A stretch of 64,000 bases of DNA from Hoplostethus atlanticus. Its lineage: Eukaryota; Chordata; Actinopteri; Trachichthyiformes; Trachichthyidae. Below, piece by piece: positions 44,910 to 55,000 of this stretch. The stretch is taken from the NCBI GenBank assembly GCA_034670405.1, contig JAXDDX010000048.1, positions 2,698,501 to 2,762,500 of the forward strand. Reading direction: 5' to 3'. The translations under genes were made by a program, and so were the position numbers. How positions within the stretch are numbered: the first letter of the stretch is position 1; the number at the start of each line of letters is the position of its first letter. Below the pieces are notes generated by a model. The model did no database searches, was not told where the DNA came from, and saw nothing but the letters and a program-made list of their open reading frames with translations.

Positions 44910-46990
44910 TAATCTAAAAAATGTATTATAATTGAATATATATAATATACATGCATTTTAAATGCAGTAAATCAGTGGTACATCTTACAGAGCTCTACTA
45001 TTCCCAATACATCCATCAAGAATCTTGGACTTCATTGCACCTTCTAGTTGATGTCAATCAGCCTGTTTACATGAAAAACTGTAGAACGAATTAAAGTTGA
45101 CTCTTCCCACAGTTTACGTTCAAATGACACCAAACTTGCTGTACGCCATCTTCAGACCCTGATCAATAAACGATCCACAGGCTTTTTTTAAATCTCAAAA
45201 ACATGGCATTCAAATGTCTGACTGTACACCCTGCCACTGGAAGTTCTCCCTTGCTAAATGTTGAATATCCATGAAAATAAATCACAGCTACGTCAGCCTC
45301 TCACTTCTGGAGTGGTCCATTTTAACAACTTGAACATTTTCATATTGTCTAAAGAATTCCAATTATCATAATTTATCTTTAAAACTGAATTTTTTGGATT
45401 GTTTTCAATTCTGCTCACATGGGGAATGAAAGTCCTAATTGTGACCTTGGTGGCTGCATTTGTAAATGCATTCCTGGCTTGTCATTGGCACCAGAGGATG
45501 TGAGACTGAATTCAGCCTGGACCCCTAGAGTGGTTGCTTGTAACCATGTTTCTTATTTTTATGTTCTTCCACCATCTCTCATATTTTCCCTAGTTCTATC
45601 TCTTAACTTGGCCAGCCCCGTTCATAACTGCTTGCAGTCCTAGTTGTTTTGGTTTTTTTTTATTGCAGCAGCAGCCTACATGTTTTCAGACAATGCCCAA
45701 GGCGACAGAGACAGACAAAGGGCAATTTCCTGAAAATAAAAAAAAAGAATCAAATAAAAAATAAGAGTAATAAAACCCACATCCTTTCATTTACACTCCC
45801 ATGTGTCATTAATTAACAGCAGTGGGCACAATAAATGTATATGGAAGCATTTAAACATTTCTCTTTAACAACTGCGGTAGCCACACATTACCCCTTTTAA
45901 TAGGATGAATAAATCAGTCACATTTCATTCTTTTATTATAGTTTCTATTGTAACCAAGACAAGTCAGGCGTAGATTAATGGTTATGAGCTTTCATATTTT
46001 CAGAGCTCAATTTTATTCACTCGGCTTTACTAGGGCAATACTGGTTCAACTAGACCCATCCACAACAATAATAATTAATTGAATTTGAACTCTCATGGTA
46101 GCAAACTGTCCCATGGGGAAAAAAACAACTTGAAGCCATCAAAACTGTAGTTTTTCTGTAGAATTTGATTGCTCCCCACAACTATTTTCAGCTTTTCCCA
46201 CTTTTCCCACACATACTAGTGAGTGATGCATTTGACTTCCTGTGCTACAGCAAACCGAACATTACAAGGTCAACCACGAACACGAAGTTCCACTAGTCCT
46301 GCCATGTGATCTGCCTGATGAGTTGGGATCATTCAGTTGACAACAGAGAGATTTCCTTGTTTGGGATCAGAATTCAGGAAGTTGGAGATATCAGTGTTTA
46401 TTGCCAAAATAGCATTTACCGTCTGTTTCCCCCACTCTGGTTGAAGGTATGCTTCAAACAGAGAGATGGTGTTAATATGGTCGACGTTTGAATTCACGTT
46501 GGCTGCTATGGAGAAATATTCCTGACACCGAGAAACTTGGAGAGCAACAAGAGCGCGCACACAAACACACACCTGTTGCCATCAGATACGTGCGGTAATA
46601 GCCGCGAAGGAGTGCGCTCGCACCACTGTTTTATTTATCTTTTAAAAATATTACGTAGAAATCATGGAATTGCCTCTAATTTTTCACTTAAAATATGGAT
46701 ACATATATAAACTCAACAAGATAAAGTTATTATAAAATAATGTTGTTGTTTTTTTAATGTGCACTCCAACACTAGTCAAGCGGTTTGGCCGTCCGTGCGT
46801 GCAGTTGCTCGCGCTGGCGTTTGTTAATGCGTCACGCTGTCTCCGTGTCATCTTCTGGTGCCAGATTGTCTTTAAATGATTGCGCCGCGCCCGTAGTGCC
46901 CGTGGCGCACTGATCTATCCTTCACTTGCGCACATTTAGATTAGCCTATACTCCCCGTGACAGGCGCCCCTGACTGAGCATTAAGGAGAG
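44910..46990. other. Gene-free interval
   Basis: No exon is recognised. A block at about 46,216-46,290 (GATGCATTTGACTTCCTGTG ... AGCAAACCGAACATTACAAG) recurs at about 60,951-61,012, so it belongs to another dispersed repeat. Confidence 0.45.
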
Positions 46991-47014
46991 CAGAGAACAT
47001 CAGGAAAAAGCTAG

Positions 47015-47950
47015 AATAGAGCGAGCTAGAATAGCATTTTACAAGGATCCATTTAGATTTGTGAAATCCTTATTTAATAAGAAGAGTGGTAATTTAAGGG
47101 CAACAAAGCAGGTGCTTGGGGAGTATTTGGAAAAGGTGCACATAGATAGAGAAAGGTTTAGAGACCTACAACCCCCCCCCCCGATTCCACCAATTGGAAT
47201 TAAAGGGCCTCTTCAGCCCCAGGGCCCAATGGAGTCCCCTACCGGCTATATAAGAGTACACCGGATCTGCTGAGGTTTCTATGGAAGATAAGGCTGTCTA
47301 GTTATTTAGAAAATAATAGGCTTACTGACACTTCAGTGCAAAAGGCTTTTTGCACCAGTTTGATTTGGCACCAAAACTAGTCAGCTAGGCATGAGAAAAG
47401 AGATCTTCACGCAAATGCTTTTGGCTCAGTACCAAACTGTTTTTGGGAGCCTTTTGATTTCTTTAGAGTGCCAGATAGTATAAAGAAGTTAAAGCTTACT
47501 TTCTAGACATTCAACTCCGTTTTACCACTGCAGAGTACACTATAGCTTAGCAGCAGCTGGAGATAGGCATTATGGCAGGGTGTACAATTTCCCTGTTAGC
47601 TTTTACCATGGCAATGGAGGTCATCATTAGAGCTTCAAAATGTGTAGTGGGTGGGGAAAGGCTGTAGGAAGGGATGACCTCCCACCAATTAGGGCTTACA
47701 TGGACGATATGATGGCTACAACGTCAACAGCTCCATGTACTAGTAGGTTACTGGATAAATAGTAATCTACAGTGGGATAGGATGAAAGTGAAGCCAAGTA
47801 AGTCGAGGAGTATTTTTTATTGTTCAAGGGAAGGTGGTAGACAAAAGGTTTTTCATAGATGACAAAGTGGTGCCAACAGTGTTAAGAGAAACCGGTCCAA
47901 AGCTTAGGAAGCTGGTAGGACACAAACATTCCTGCAGATAAGAATCTGGA
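47015..47950 (+). pseudogene. Decayed reverse-transcriptase relic of a non-LTR retrotransposon
   Basis: Separate frames keep recognisable pieces in order: ARIAFYKDPFRFVKSLFNKK with GNLRATKQVLGEYLEKV (about 47,019-47,170); FTMAMEVIIRASK with VVGGERL (about 47,600-47,670); AYMDDMMATT (about 47,695), the catalytic YxDD motif; KVKPSKSRSIFY (about 47,788); and VDKRFFIDDKVVPTV (about 47,838). Stops and shifts separate them. The wording resembles fish non-LTR elements with a YMDDM active site; I cannot assign the clade. Confidence 0.7.
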
Positions 47951-48109
47951 GGAGTTCGTTAAAATAAATAACCAGAGATGGGCAGAAGCCTGTGTTGAGT
48001 TTCGCTGATAGTGATAAAACAGTCTGTTCTGCTTCCCTGGTTGTCTGTGAAAATGTGGCAATGCAGATCAGCGTTTTGTTTGCAGATGCCAAAATGAAGC
48101 TTTTAAAGA

Positions 48110-48345
48110 AAAAAACACCCTACCTACCTGCTTTATGGAAAATAGGGAGAAATATTGGATATGTTGTGAGAAAGTTACAAGAGGCAAATGATAAAGTGCA
48201 AGAGTGGTCAGTTAGATGGATTAGTTTCTGAATGTAATGAAATGATGTTTGGTGGAAACAGAATGGGGAGATGGTAGTCTTGCTTTAAAGGCCATCTATA
48301 ATACACTAATGAGACCTGTGTTGGATTATACCAGTGTGGCATATA
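48110..48345 (+). pseudogene. Second LINE-like relic
   Basis: YVVRKLQEANDKVQEWSVRW (about 48,155-48,220) and, in another frame, LKAIYNTLMRPVLDYTSVAY (about 48,279-48,338) match the region after the catalytic motif in I/jockey-like reverse transcriptases. It is probably a different element from the upstream relic. Confidence 0.55.
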
Positions 48346-49075
48346 CATTTGTGCTTGAAAGTTTGTGAACCCTACAGGTGGTGGTCATTATTTCATAAAT
48401 TATAGAGGAATAACCTACGGAAACCCTGAAAGTCAAAGAATTAGGGCTTCTCTTGAGGGATCCATTTCCTAAATTCTGTCTAAATTGTTTCCTCTCCTGT
48501 GTTTAACTCATTATTACTAACAGAAGGAAAAGGTTTTAGGAGGGTCTTTTATTTTTCAAAGTTCCATGTAATTTGTTTTCCTACTGTGCATATCTGAATA
48601 TAATGAGTTAAGAACAGGTGAAAACAAAATTGCTGGGAGCTAATCTAGGCTACCAGATAACATGTTATACTAATTTCAGTCACCAGAGGTCAGGATTTCA
48701 CTTTATTTGAGTGGTCTTGTACTAGGGGCTAATCTTTCGTTGGGTTGTTGCCTAAGGCCGGGCTCACACTAGAGGATAATTGGGCCGATTTATCCCCGAT
48801 TCGGCCCTCCCGACAATCGGCGGAGTGATCTGGACGGGACCGATGTTCGGCACCAATTATCTGGTAATGTGAGTGGTTTACAGATCTGCTTGGGGACGCA
48901 TCGGGGCCGGCCCGATAATATCAAACATGTTTGATATCTAGGATTTAAAATCGGGATGATTACGTCATTGCTTTCCGAGCGGGACCACAATAGCCAATGA
49001 GAGAGACAATCTACAAGTGACTGTGTATGTGTAGCGGTAGATAGACCGGAGACTCGCACTAAACTTCTGCAGAGT

Positions 49076-50398
49076 AGTTCAAGTTCAAGTTCAAGAAGTT
49101 TATTTGTCACATACACACACAGGTGTGCAGTGAAATGTAAAAAGTGGCAATGCTCAACAGAAATGTGCAAAGAACAAAATAACAGGTTCACACTATTTAC
49201 AATAAAAAACCAACACAATATTTACAATATTACAGTAAGAGCTCTATATAAAAAACAACACAATATTTACAGTAAGAGCACTTTGGAAATAAAAATATAG
49301 TAAAAAAGGGGAAATCGTATGTATGTAATATAATATAAATTATGTGTAGTCGTTACCTAAGTGTGTGAGTGTGTGTGTGCATAAGAGGGGCAGTGTGTGG
49401 GTCTTGGTGGGGGCCCTGGTGAGGTCAGAGTTCACAGTCCTGATGGCCTGAGGAAAGAAACTCCGTCTCAGTCTCTCTGTTTTGGCAGCATGACTACGGA
49501 GGCGCTTGCCTGACCGCAGCAGCTGAAACAGTCCGTTGTTGGGGTGGTGAGGATCCTTCATGATCCTGCAGGCTCTGGTTCTGCACCTCCTGGTGTATAA
49601 GTCCTGCAGGGTGGGGAGTGTAGTTCCAATAGTGCGTTCAGCCGAACGCCGAAGGATCCTCCGGGAGACTTTAAATTTCCTCAGTTGCCTGAGGTGGTAA
49701 AGGCGCTGCCTCGCCTTCCTCACCAGAGTGTCTGTGTGTGTGGACCATGACAGATCCTCGGTGATGTGGACTCCCAGGTATTTATACCTGCTCACCCTCT
49801 CCACAGTAGTTCCATTGATTCCCAATGGTGAGTACGTCCTCTGTTGTTGTGTCCTCCTAAAGTCCACAATCAGCTCCTTAGTTTTGGTGACATTCAAGAG
49901 GAGGCTGTTGTCCTGGCACCAGAGTGACAGGTCAGCCACTTCCTCCAGGTAGGCCTTCTCGTCGTTGTCAGAGATCAGGCCCACCACCACTGTGTCATCC
50001 GCAAACTTGATGATGGAGTTGGAGCTGAACCTGGCCACACAGTCATGTGTGTACAGGGAGTACAGTAGGGGGCTGAGGACACAACCCTGGGGGGATCCTG
50101 TGTTTAGGGTGAGGGGGTTGGAGGTGTGTCTACCCACCCTGACCACCTGGGGCCTGGCGGTCAGGAAGTCCAGGATCCAGGCACACAGGGGGGTGTTCAG
50201 TCCCAGCTCAATCAACTTGCCAGCCAGTCTGGTGGGGACTATGGTGTTGAAAGCTGAACTATAATCAATGAACAGCAGTCTCACATAGCCCCCCTTCCGG
50301 CTGTCCAGATGAGAGAGTGTGGTGTGCAGTACCTGGGAGACAGTAACTATAGCTTGCTTGCACCACAGGCTGGCGGACGCCGTCATCTCCACATTTGG
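49076..50398 (-). mobile_element. L2-type LINE inserted in the element above
   Basis: A 5'-truncated LINE lies on minus. Its 3' end is at about 49,076, with a CTTGAACTTGAACTTGAACT tail preceded by GTGACAAATAAACTTCTTG. It carries one long open frame (next entry) and lies entirely within the TAA-flanked element. Confidence 0.85.
49340..50392 (-). CDS. LINE reverse transcriptase, open 350-codon frame
   Basis: The frame covers the palm and thumb of a non-LTR reverse transcriptase: [40 protein letters not shown], the catalytic FADDTVVVGLI, then TKTKELIVDFRR, YKYLGVHITEDLSW and a C-terminal part ending SFFPQAIRTVNSDL. The N-terminal endonuclease and the start of the RT domain are missing through 5' truncation, so the ATG is only the first in frame. 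The absence of stops points to a young insertion compared with the broken copy at 33.4-34.7 kb. Function is unlikely. Confidence 0.85.
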   Translation of the reverse strand: MEMTASASLWCKQAIVTVSQVLHTTLSHLDSRKGGYVRLLFIDYSSAFNTIVPTRLAGKLIELGLNTPLCAWILDFLTARPQVVRVGRHTSNPLTLNTGSPQGCVLSPLLYSLYTHDCVARFSSNSIIKFADDTVVVGLISDNDEKAYLEEVADLSLWCQDNSLLLNVTKTKELIVDFRRTQQQRTYSPLGINGTTVERVSRYKYLGVHITEDLSWSTHTDTLVRKARQRLYHLRQLRKFKVSRRILRRSAERTIGTTLPTLQDLYTRRCRTRACRIMKDPHHPNNGLFQLLRSGKRLRSHAAKTERLRRSFFPQAIRTVNSDLTRAPTKTHTLPLLCTHTLTHLGNDYT

Positions 50399-51354
50399 AG
50401 GAAGTTACAAACTGTTTGACAGCAGCAAAGAATTAACCGCTCTCTATTTCTGTACCAATCTGCATTAAAGTACCTTTCTCTTTGGCCAAACGATCTAGCG
50501 GTCTCCTTTTTGTCTACAATTAGCTGTGCAGCTTTACCCGTCTCTATGTCCCGACAACAACCCTCCACGCAGTCGGAGCCAGCGCTAGCCTGTTTTGGTT
50601 CAATGCCGGCGGCTTGACAGTCTCAGCGGGCACAGGGCTGCTGCTTTGGGGTCCTATGGTTGGAGGGCCAGGCTCCAACGGAGCTGTGGACGTCAGGGAT
50701 GTAACATTATTAACGTTGAAGTTCAGTTTTGTTTGACTGTATTTTCCTTTCTGATGCACTGGTTCTTTTGACATGTTTGCAGAAGCATATTTGCAATATT
50801 GATAGTTAAGGTTAGTTCAGCTAGTTTAACGGCTCACTGTAAACAAGGTAACACACATCACAGCATTGAAACTATTTTATTGGTTGCAATGTACACTGTA
50901 TGATGATTTGATTCTGTCCTCTTTGATTGGATTAAAATGTAAATATTCTTCCCGTTTTATGTCTGTGCTTTATTTGACCTAATGTGGGCGGGAATAAATG
51001 AAACGTCTTTTACCTTACGTGTTGCAATATAGGGGCATTTGAGGGGATACAGTGATTCTTTCTCACTGCAAAGCATAAGTAAAGCAAGTTGCACCGGTTT
51101 CACCATGTCTGTCTACATTTTGTTTACATTTACTTCCCCGTGAGATCACGCGAGGCGGTGCATTCAGGCTCCCTCTGGCACGATAATCTTAGTAATATCC
51201 TCTAGTGTGTGATGCACCATTATTTTCAGATCTTGTAGTCTGTGAGTGTTTGAGATTAGAGAGAAGAACATCTGTGAAGATTCTCCTCATGTGCGTGATG
51301 CAACCCGATTTCAAAATCGGTTAAGATTTTAAAACCTGTGGTGTGAGCCTAGCC

Positions 51355-52046
51355 TAAGAGATACATAAAAGATTGAAAGTCCTTTCTGTTCCACTGAGAA
51401 AGAGACATTGTTCCGTTTTCGACTGATCTTCATGAATGGCTATGGCTAAAAATACTAGAGTCCTAGAATGTCTTATACTCAGTGGAACATGAAGACCAAG
51501 GCATTACAGATCCCTTGAATGATATATGACTGCTTGGAAAGTATTTCATTCATAAAAACAAATGGGGAAAACCATTATTTATAGCCTTTTCCATTACCTG
51601 AAACAATGCACAGCTTGTGTGAAGCTTATGAATATATATATGTTTATGCTGTACTGTAGACTTGCTCATATTTGTGTCATGTTTAGCGCCGCCCCTCCCC
51701 TTCTCTTTTTTCTTGTATTCCCCAGTTTTGTAGTATAGAATGTAATGAGAGTGTTAAATTATTAAATATAATGTATTGTATTAATCAAAGCGCAATAAAA
51801 AAGACCTATGGGGAACTTCCGCCTTGCTTTTGTTTCCGACGGACTGTTGACACAGTTGCCCACACAGAGAGGAACTGTGCGGTGACAGCGAGAAAAGGCT
51901 GATTGTTGCTGTGGTTTGTCGCTAACGTTTACTGTTCTGCAATTAACCTTCATGTTGGTATGCTGTATGCAAGTAACCTTCATGTTGGTATGCTGTATGC
52001 AAGTATAAATCTTCAAATTCATGACTAAAGCTAACCTGAAACGAAA
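51355..52046. promoter_or_regulatory. nelfb upstream region
   Basis: Probable promoter and 5' UTR of nelfb; no TATA box is obvious. A perfect 30-bp tandem duplication lies just before the start codon. Confidence 0.45.
51944..52003. repeat. Perfect 30-bp tandem duplication upstream of nelfb
   Basis: Two identical copies of a unit starting TAACCTTCATGTTGGTATGC. It ends 43 bp before the nelfb ATG, so it is likely in the 5' UTR or core promoter. Confidence 0.95.
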
Positions 52047-55000
52047 ATGTTTGCGGGGCTGCCTGAACTGGGAATATCCCACGGCGAGGATCTTAAAGAA
52101 ACTCTAACTAACTGCACAGAGCCTCTGAAAGCCATTGATCAGTTTCAGGTAACGTTCTGTGTTTGACTGCGAGGTAGCTTATAACCGCGAATGTTGGCTG
52201 GTTATTCTAGAAACGTTGGTGGGATTTCTTTTGAGGATCACATTGATGTCAAATAATGCAAGCAGGTATACTTTGGTACTTTGGCTGTAACGTTAGCGCC
52301 TGCTAGCTAGCTGCTTGGATTGCAAGCAGCTAACGTTAGCTAATAGACAAGGGAGCTGAAGTAAGACTGCCTACTGTCAATAAATCAAAGTCAAAGAACG
52401 AAAGCAATTCTTCCAAACGTAGCTTTGTTTTTTCGAGGAGAAGCCTGACTAATAATAAGTTGGTTGTTTTTTTAAATTCAAGCTTTTAAATTCCTACTCG
52501 ACATGATAACGGAACAGGGGATGGCTATTAAAACGTAAAACAGCGCGCGAGTTAGGGGTGAAATTTCACATGGACAAAATTCTAAATTCATTAACTTTTT
52601 TTTGCTTTTTAGATCAAATGTTTAAAACTGTTTCGCTTTAATCTGTCACTCTAACCAACCTTCATAAACTCTTAACATAAAAGGTAGTAGTATTGATGAT
52701 AATAATAATAATAATACATTTCTCAATAGCTTCTTCATTTTTCAAAGTAGACTGAAACCGCTTTATTCGAATCACTGACTCCCCTCTAGAGGCGGAAGAA
52801 AGCCAACGTGATTCTGAACCTGAGGTAGATGCAAAACAGTCAGAGTAAATCTGACAGGAAAAGCCCTAAAGTTTTTTTTTTAACACAGGGACACATGTTA
52901 CATGGCAGTTTTTGCGACCCTATAAGGCAAACACAGTTTTTGGTCAAGAATGTGTTGAGGTTTGTTCTATTTTAAATTCATTTGTTAAGAGAGGTCATGA
53001 ATGTTGTTTAGTGAGTGACAGATTAAAACAATTTCTTTGAACATTTCTGTGCATTTGCATTTTTACCCTGGACCCTGAATCACTTGCTGTTTTGTGAGCT
53101 ATTCCCTGTTCCATTGTCGTGTCAAGTAGCTGCTGATTGTGACAATATTGCACATCGAGGATTTTATGTGTGACTGGCTAGCCTAGCATAATGCCTAATA
53201 TTTATAATGTTTATACTTCAACCGGCACTCGCCCCAATGCGTTTCATTCTCTCTTGTGTGGAGAGAACAATATGCCAAACTGGATTCAAAATGCAGTTTG
53301 CATGCAGTGGCAATGTAATGCCTTGCTTATTGTATATACCAGGTAGGATATGAGTCATAACCTTTTACAAACCGTTAAAAACCGTTCTTAAATTCAGCAT
53401 TCATCCAATACACCAAGCAGCACTTCATTTATCTCAGTAGAATTTCGACTTTTAGAATAGTTTTGCCTCCAATTCCCACTAAAACACACCATGAAGGTCG
53501 GTAGCAAGCAGTGTAAGCCAATTTTAAGAGGTGATGCAAATAAAGTGCCGCTTAGTGGACCGTTTATATGCCGAATTTACTGAGTTTAGCGTGACGTTCT
53601 CTACATGCAGTAGAATTTATGATCGAGTTACCGATCGCCAATGTGTGTCCTTTATGCTTCGTCTGGCTGCAGACAGAAAATGGCATCCTTTTGCCAACTC
53701 TCCAGTCTGCTCTGCCCTTCCTGGACCTCCATGGAACCCCTCGGCTGGAGTTCCATCAGTCGGTCTTTGACGAGCTGCGGGACAAGTTGATGGAGAGAGT
53801 TGCCACCATCGCAGAGGGCAAGGAGGACGACAGGTGTGCCGTCGTTAATTTTGTTGTTTTTCTGTTTTTTTTGGGTTGTTTTTTTTAACGAACCAGACAT
53901 GACCCTGGTGTATTATGTCTTCACATCCAACTGCAGATATGGGAAGCTTGAAGAGCTGCTGGAGAAGAGCTTTCCACTGGTCAAGATGCCGTCCATCCAG
54001 CCAGTGGTAATGCAGGTGCTGAAGCATCTACCGAAGGCAAGTCTTATTTCAGTCCTGTTGCAGCCATATTAAGATAAAAATAATAACGATGTTATACAAT
54101 GGTTCATGGAAAAATTACATTGAATCACTGGTCCTTGTATCACAGCCTTAGCAAATTGCAACAGGATACAGCGAAGAAGTACAAAATCTAAATAAGAATA
54201 GAGCAAATGAGGGTCATAACATACGCAACCAACAACTTCAACAAGTAGAAATCTATTAATAAAAAGTATCTATTACACCATGATGAGGGTGCATGCAAAA
54301 TAACAGCAGTAGAACATACTGAGACAATAACATGAAGGAAAAAACTGTACATTATGAAAATATTTCAAAAAATGAAATGCATGAACTAAGTGAAACATTA
54401 TTTTAATAAGTCCAGATATATGGGAATTCACAACATGTGTACACACACTGTGGTAAATGTGCACCGTGTTCACATTAGCAGGTCTACAGAAGACCAAACT
54501 GTGTAGATGTGCCCTGTAAAAATGCTAACAGGCTTTTTTTAAGGATCTAGAAAGTTTTCCTCCCAGTGTGACGAACGTCTGGTGGTTTTTAACGTAGACG
54601 TGATGTCGCCCGCAGGTGCCCGAGAAGAAGCTGAAGATGGTCATGGCCGACAAGGAGCTGTACAAGGTGTGCGCGGTGGAGGTGAAGAGGCAGATCTGGC
54701 AGGACAACCAGGCTCTGTTCGGAGATGAGGTGTCACCCCTCCTCAAGCAGTACATCGTGGAGAAGGAAGCGGCTCTGTTCAGCAGCGACCTCTCCATCCT
54801 CCATAACTTCTTCAGCCCTTCTCCTAAAATGCGACGCCAAGGCGAGGTGGGTTCCGGGAAGTGCGGAAGTTGCCGCATTTTCATTTTACATATTGCAATA
54901 TTTGTTGTTGTTGAGAATAATCCTCTGCAGGGTTCGATTGATATGAGATTTTGAAAGCCGATAGCAATCCCAAAGTTCCCAAAAAAATACTCAGTTTTCC

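Larger units (their letters stand above)
48756..51354. mobile_element. 2.6-kb TAA-flanked inverted-repeat element containing a LINE
   Basis: The ends GGCCGGGCTCACACTAGAGG and (reverse complement of the right end) GGCTAGGCTCACACCACAGG match imperfectly. TAA lies outside both (48753-48755, 51355-51357). Subterminal GATTCGG/GATTTCAAAATCGG words lie near the ends. Minus-strand frames at 50,383-50,774 include FGQRERYFNADWYRNRE, like the TTF-type zinc-finger start of some hAT-derived proteins, but the 3-bp duplication does not fit hAT, so the superfamily stays open. Without the LINE (about 49,076-50,398) the host element is about 1.3 kb. Confidence 0.7.

Noticed and set aside
49728-50264. Plus-strand frames opposite the LINE
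   Set aside because: Shadows of the minus-strand reverse transcriptase.
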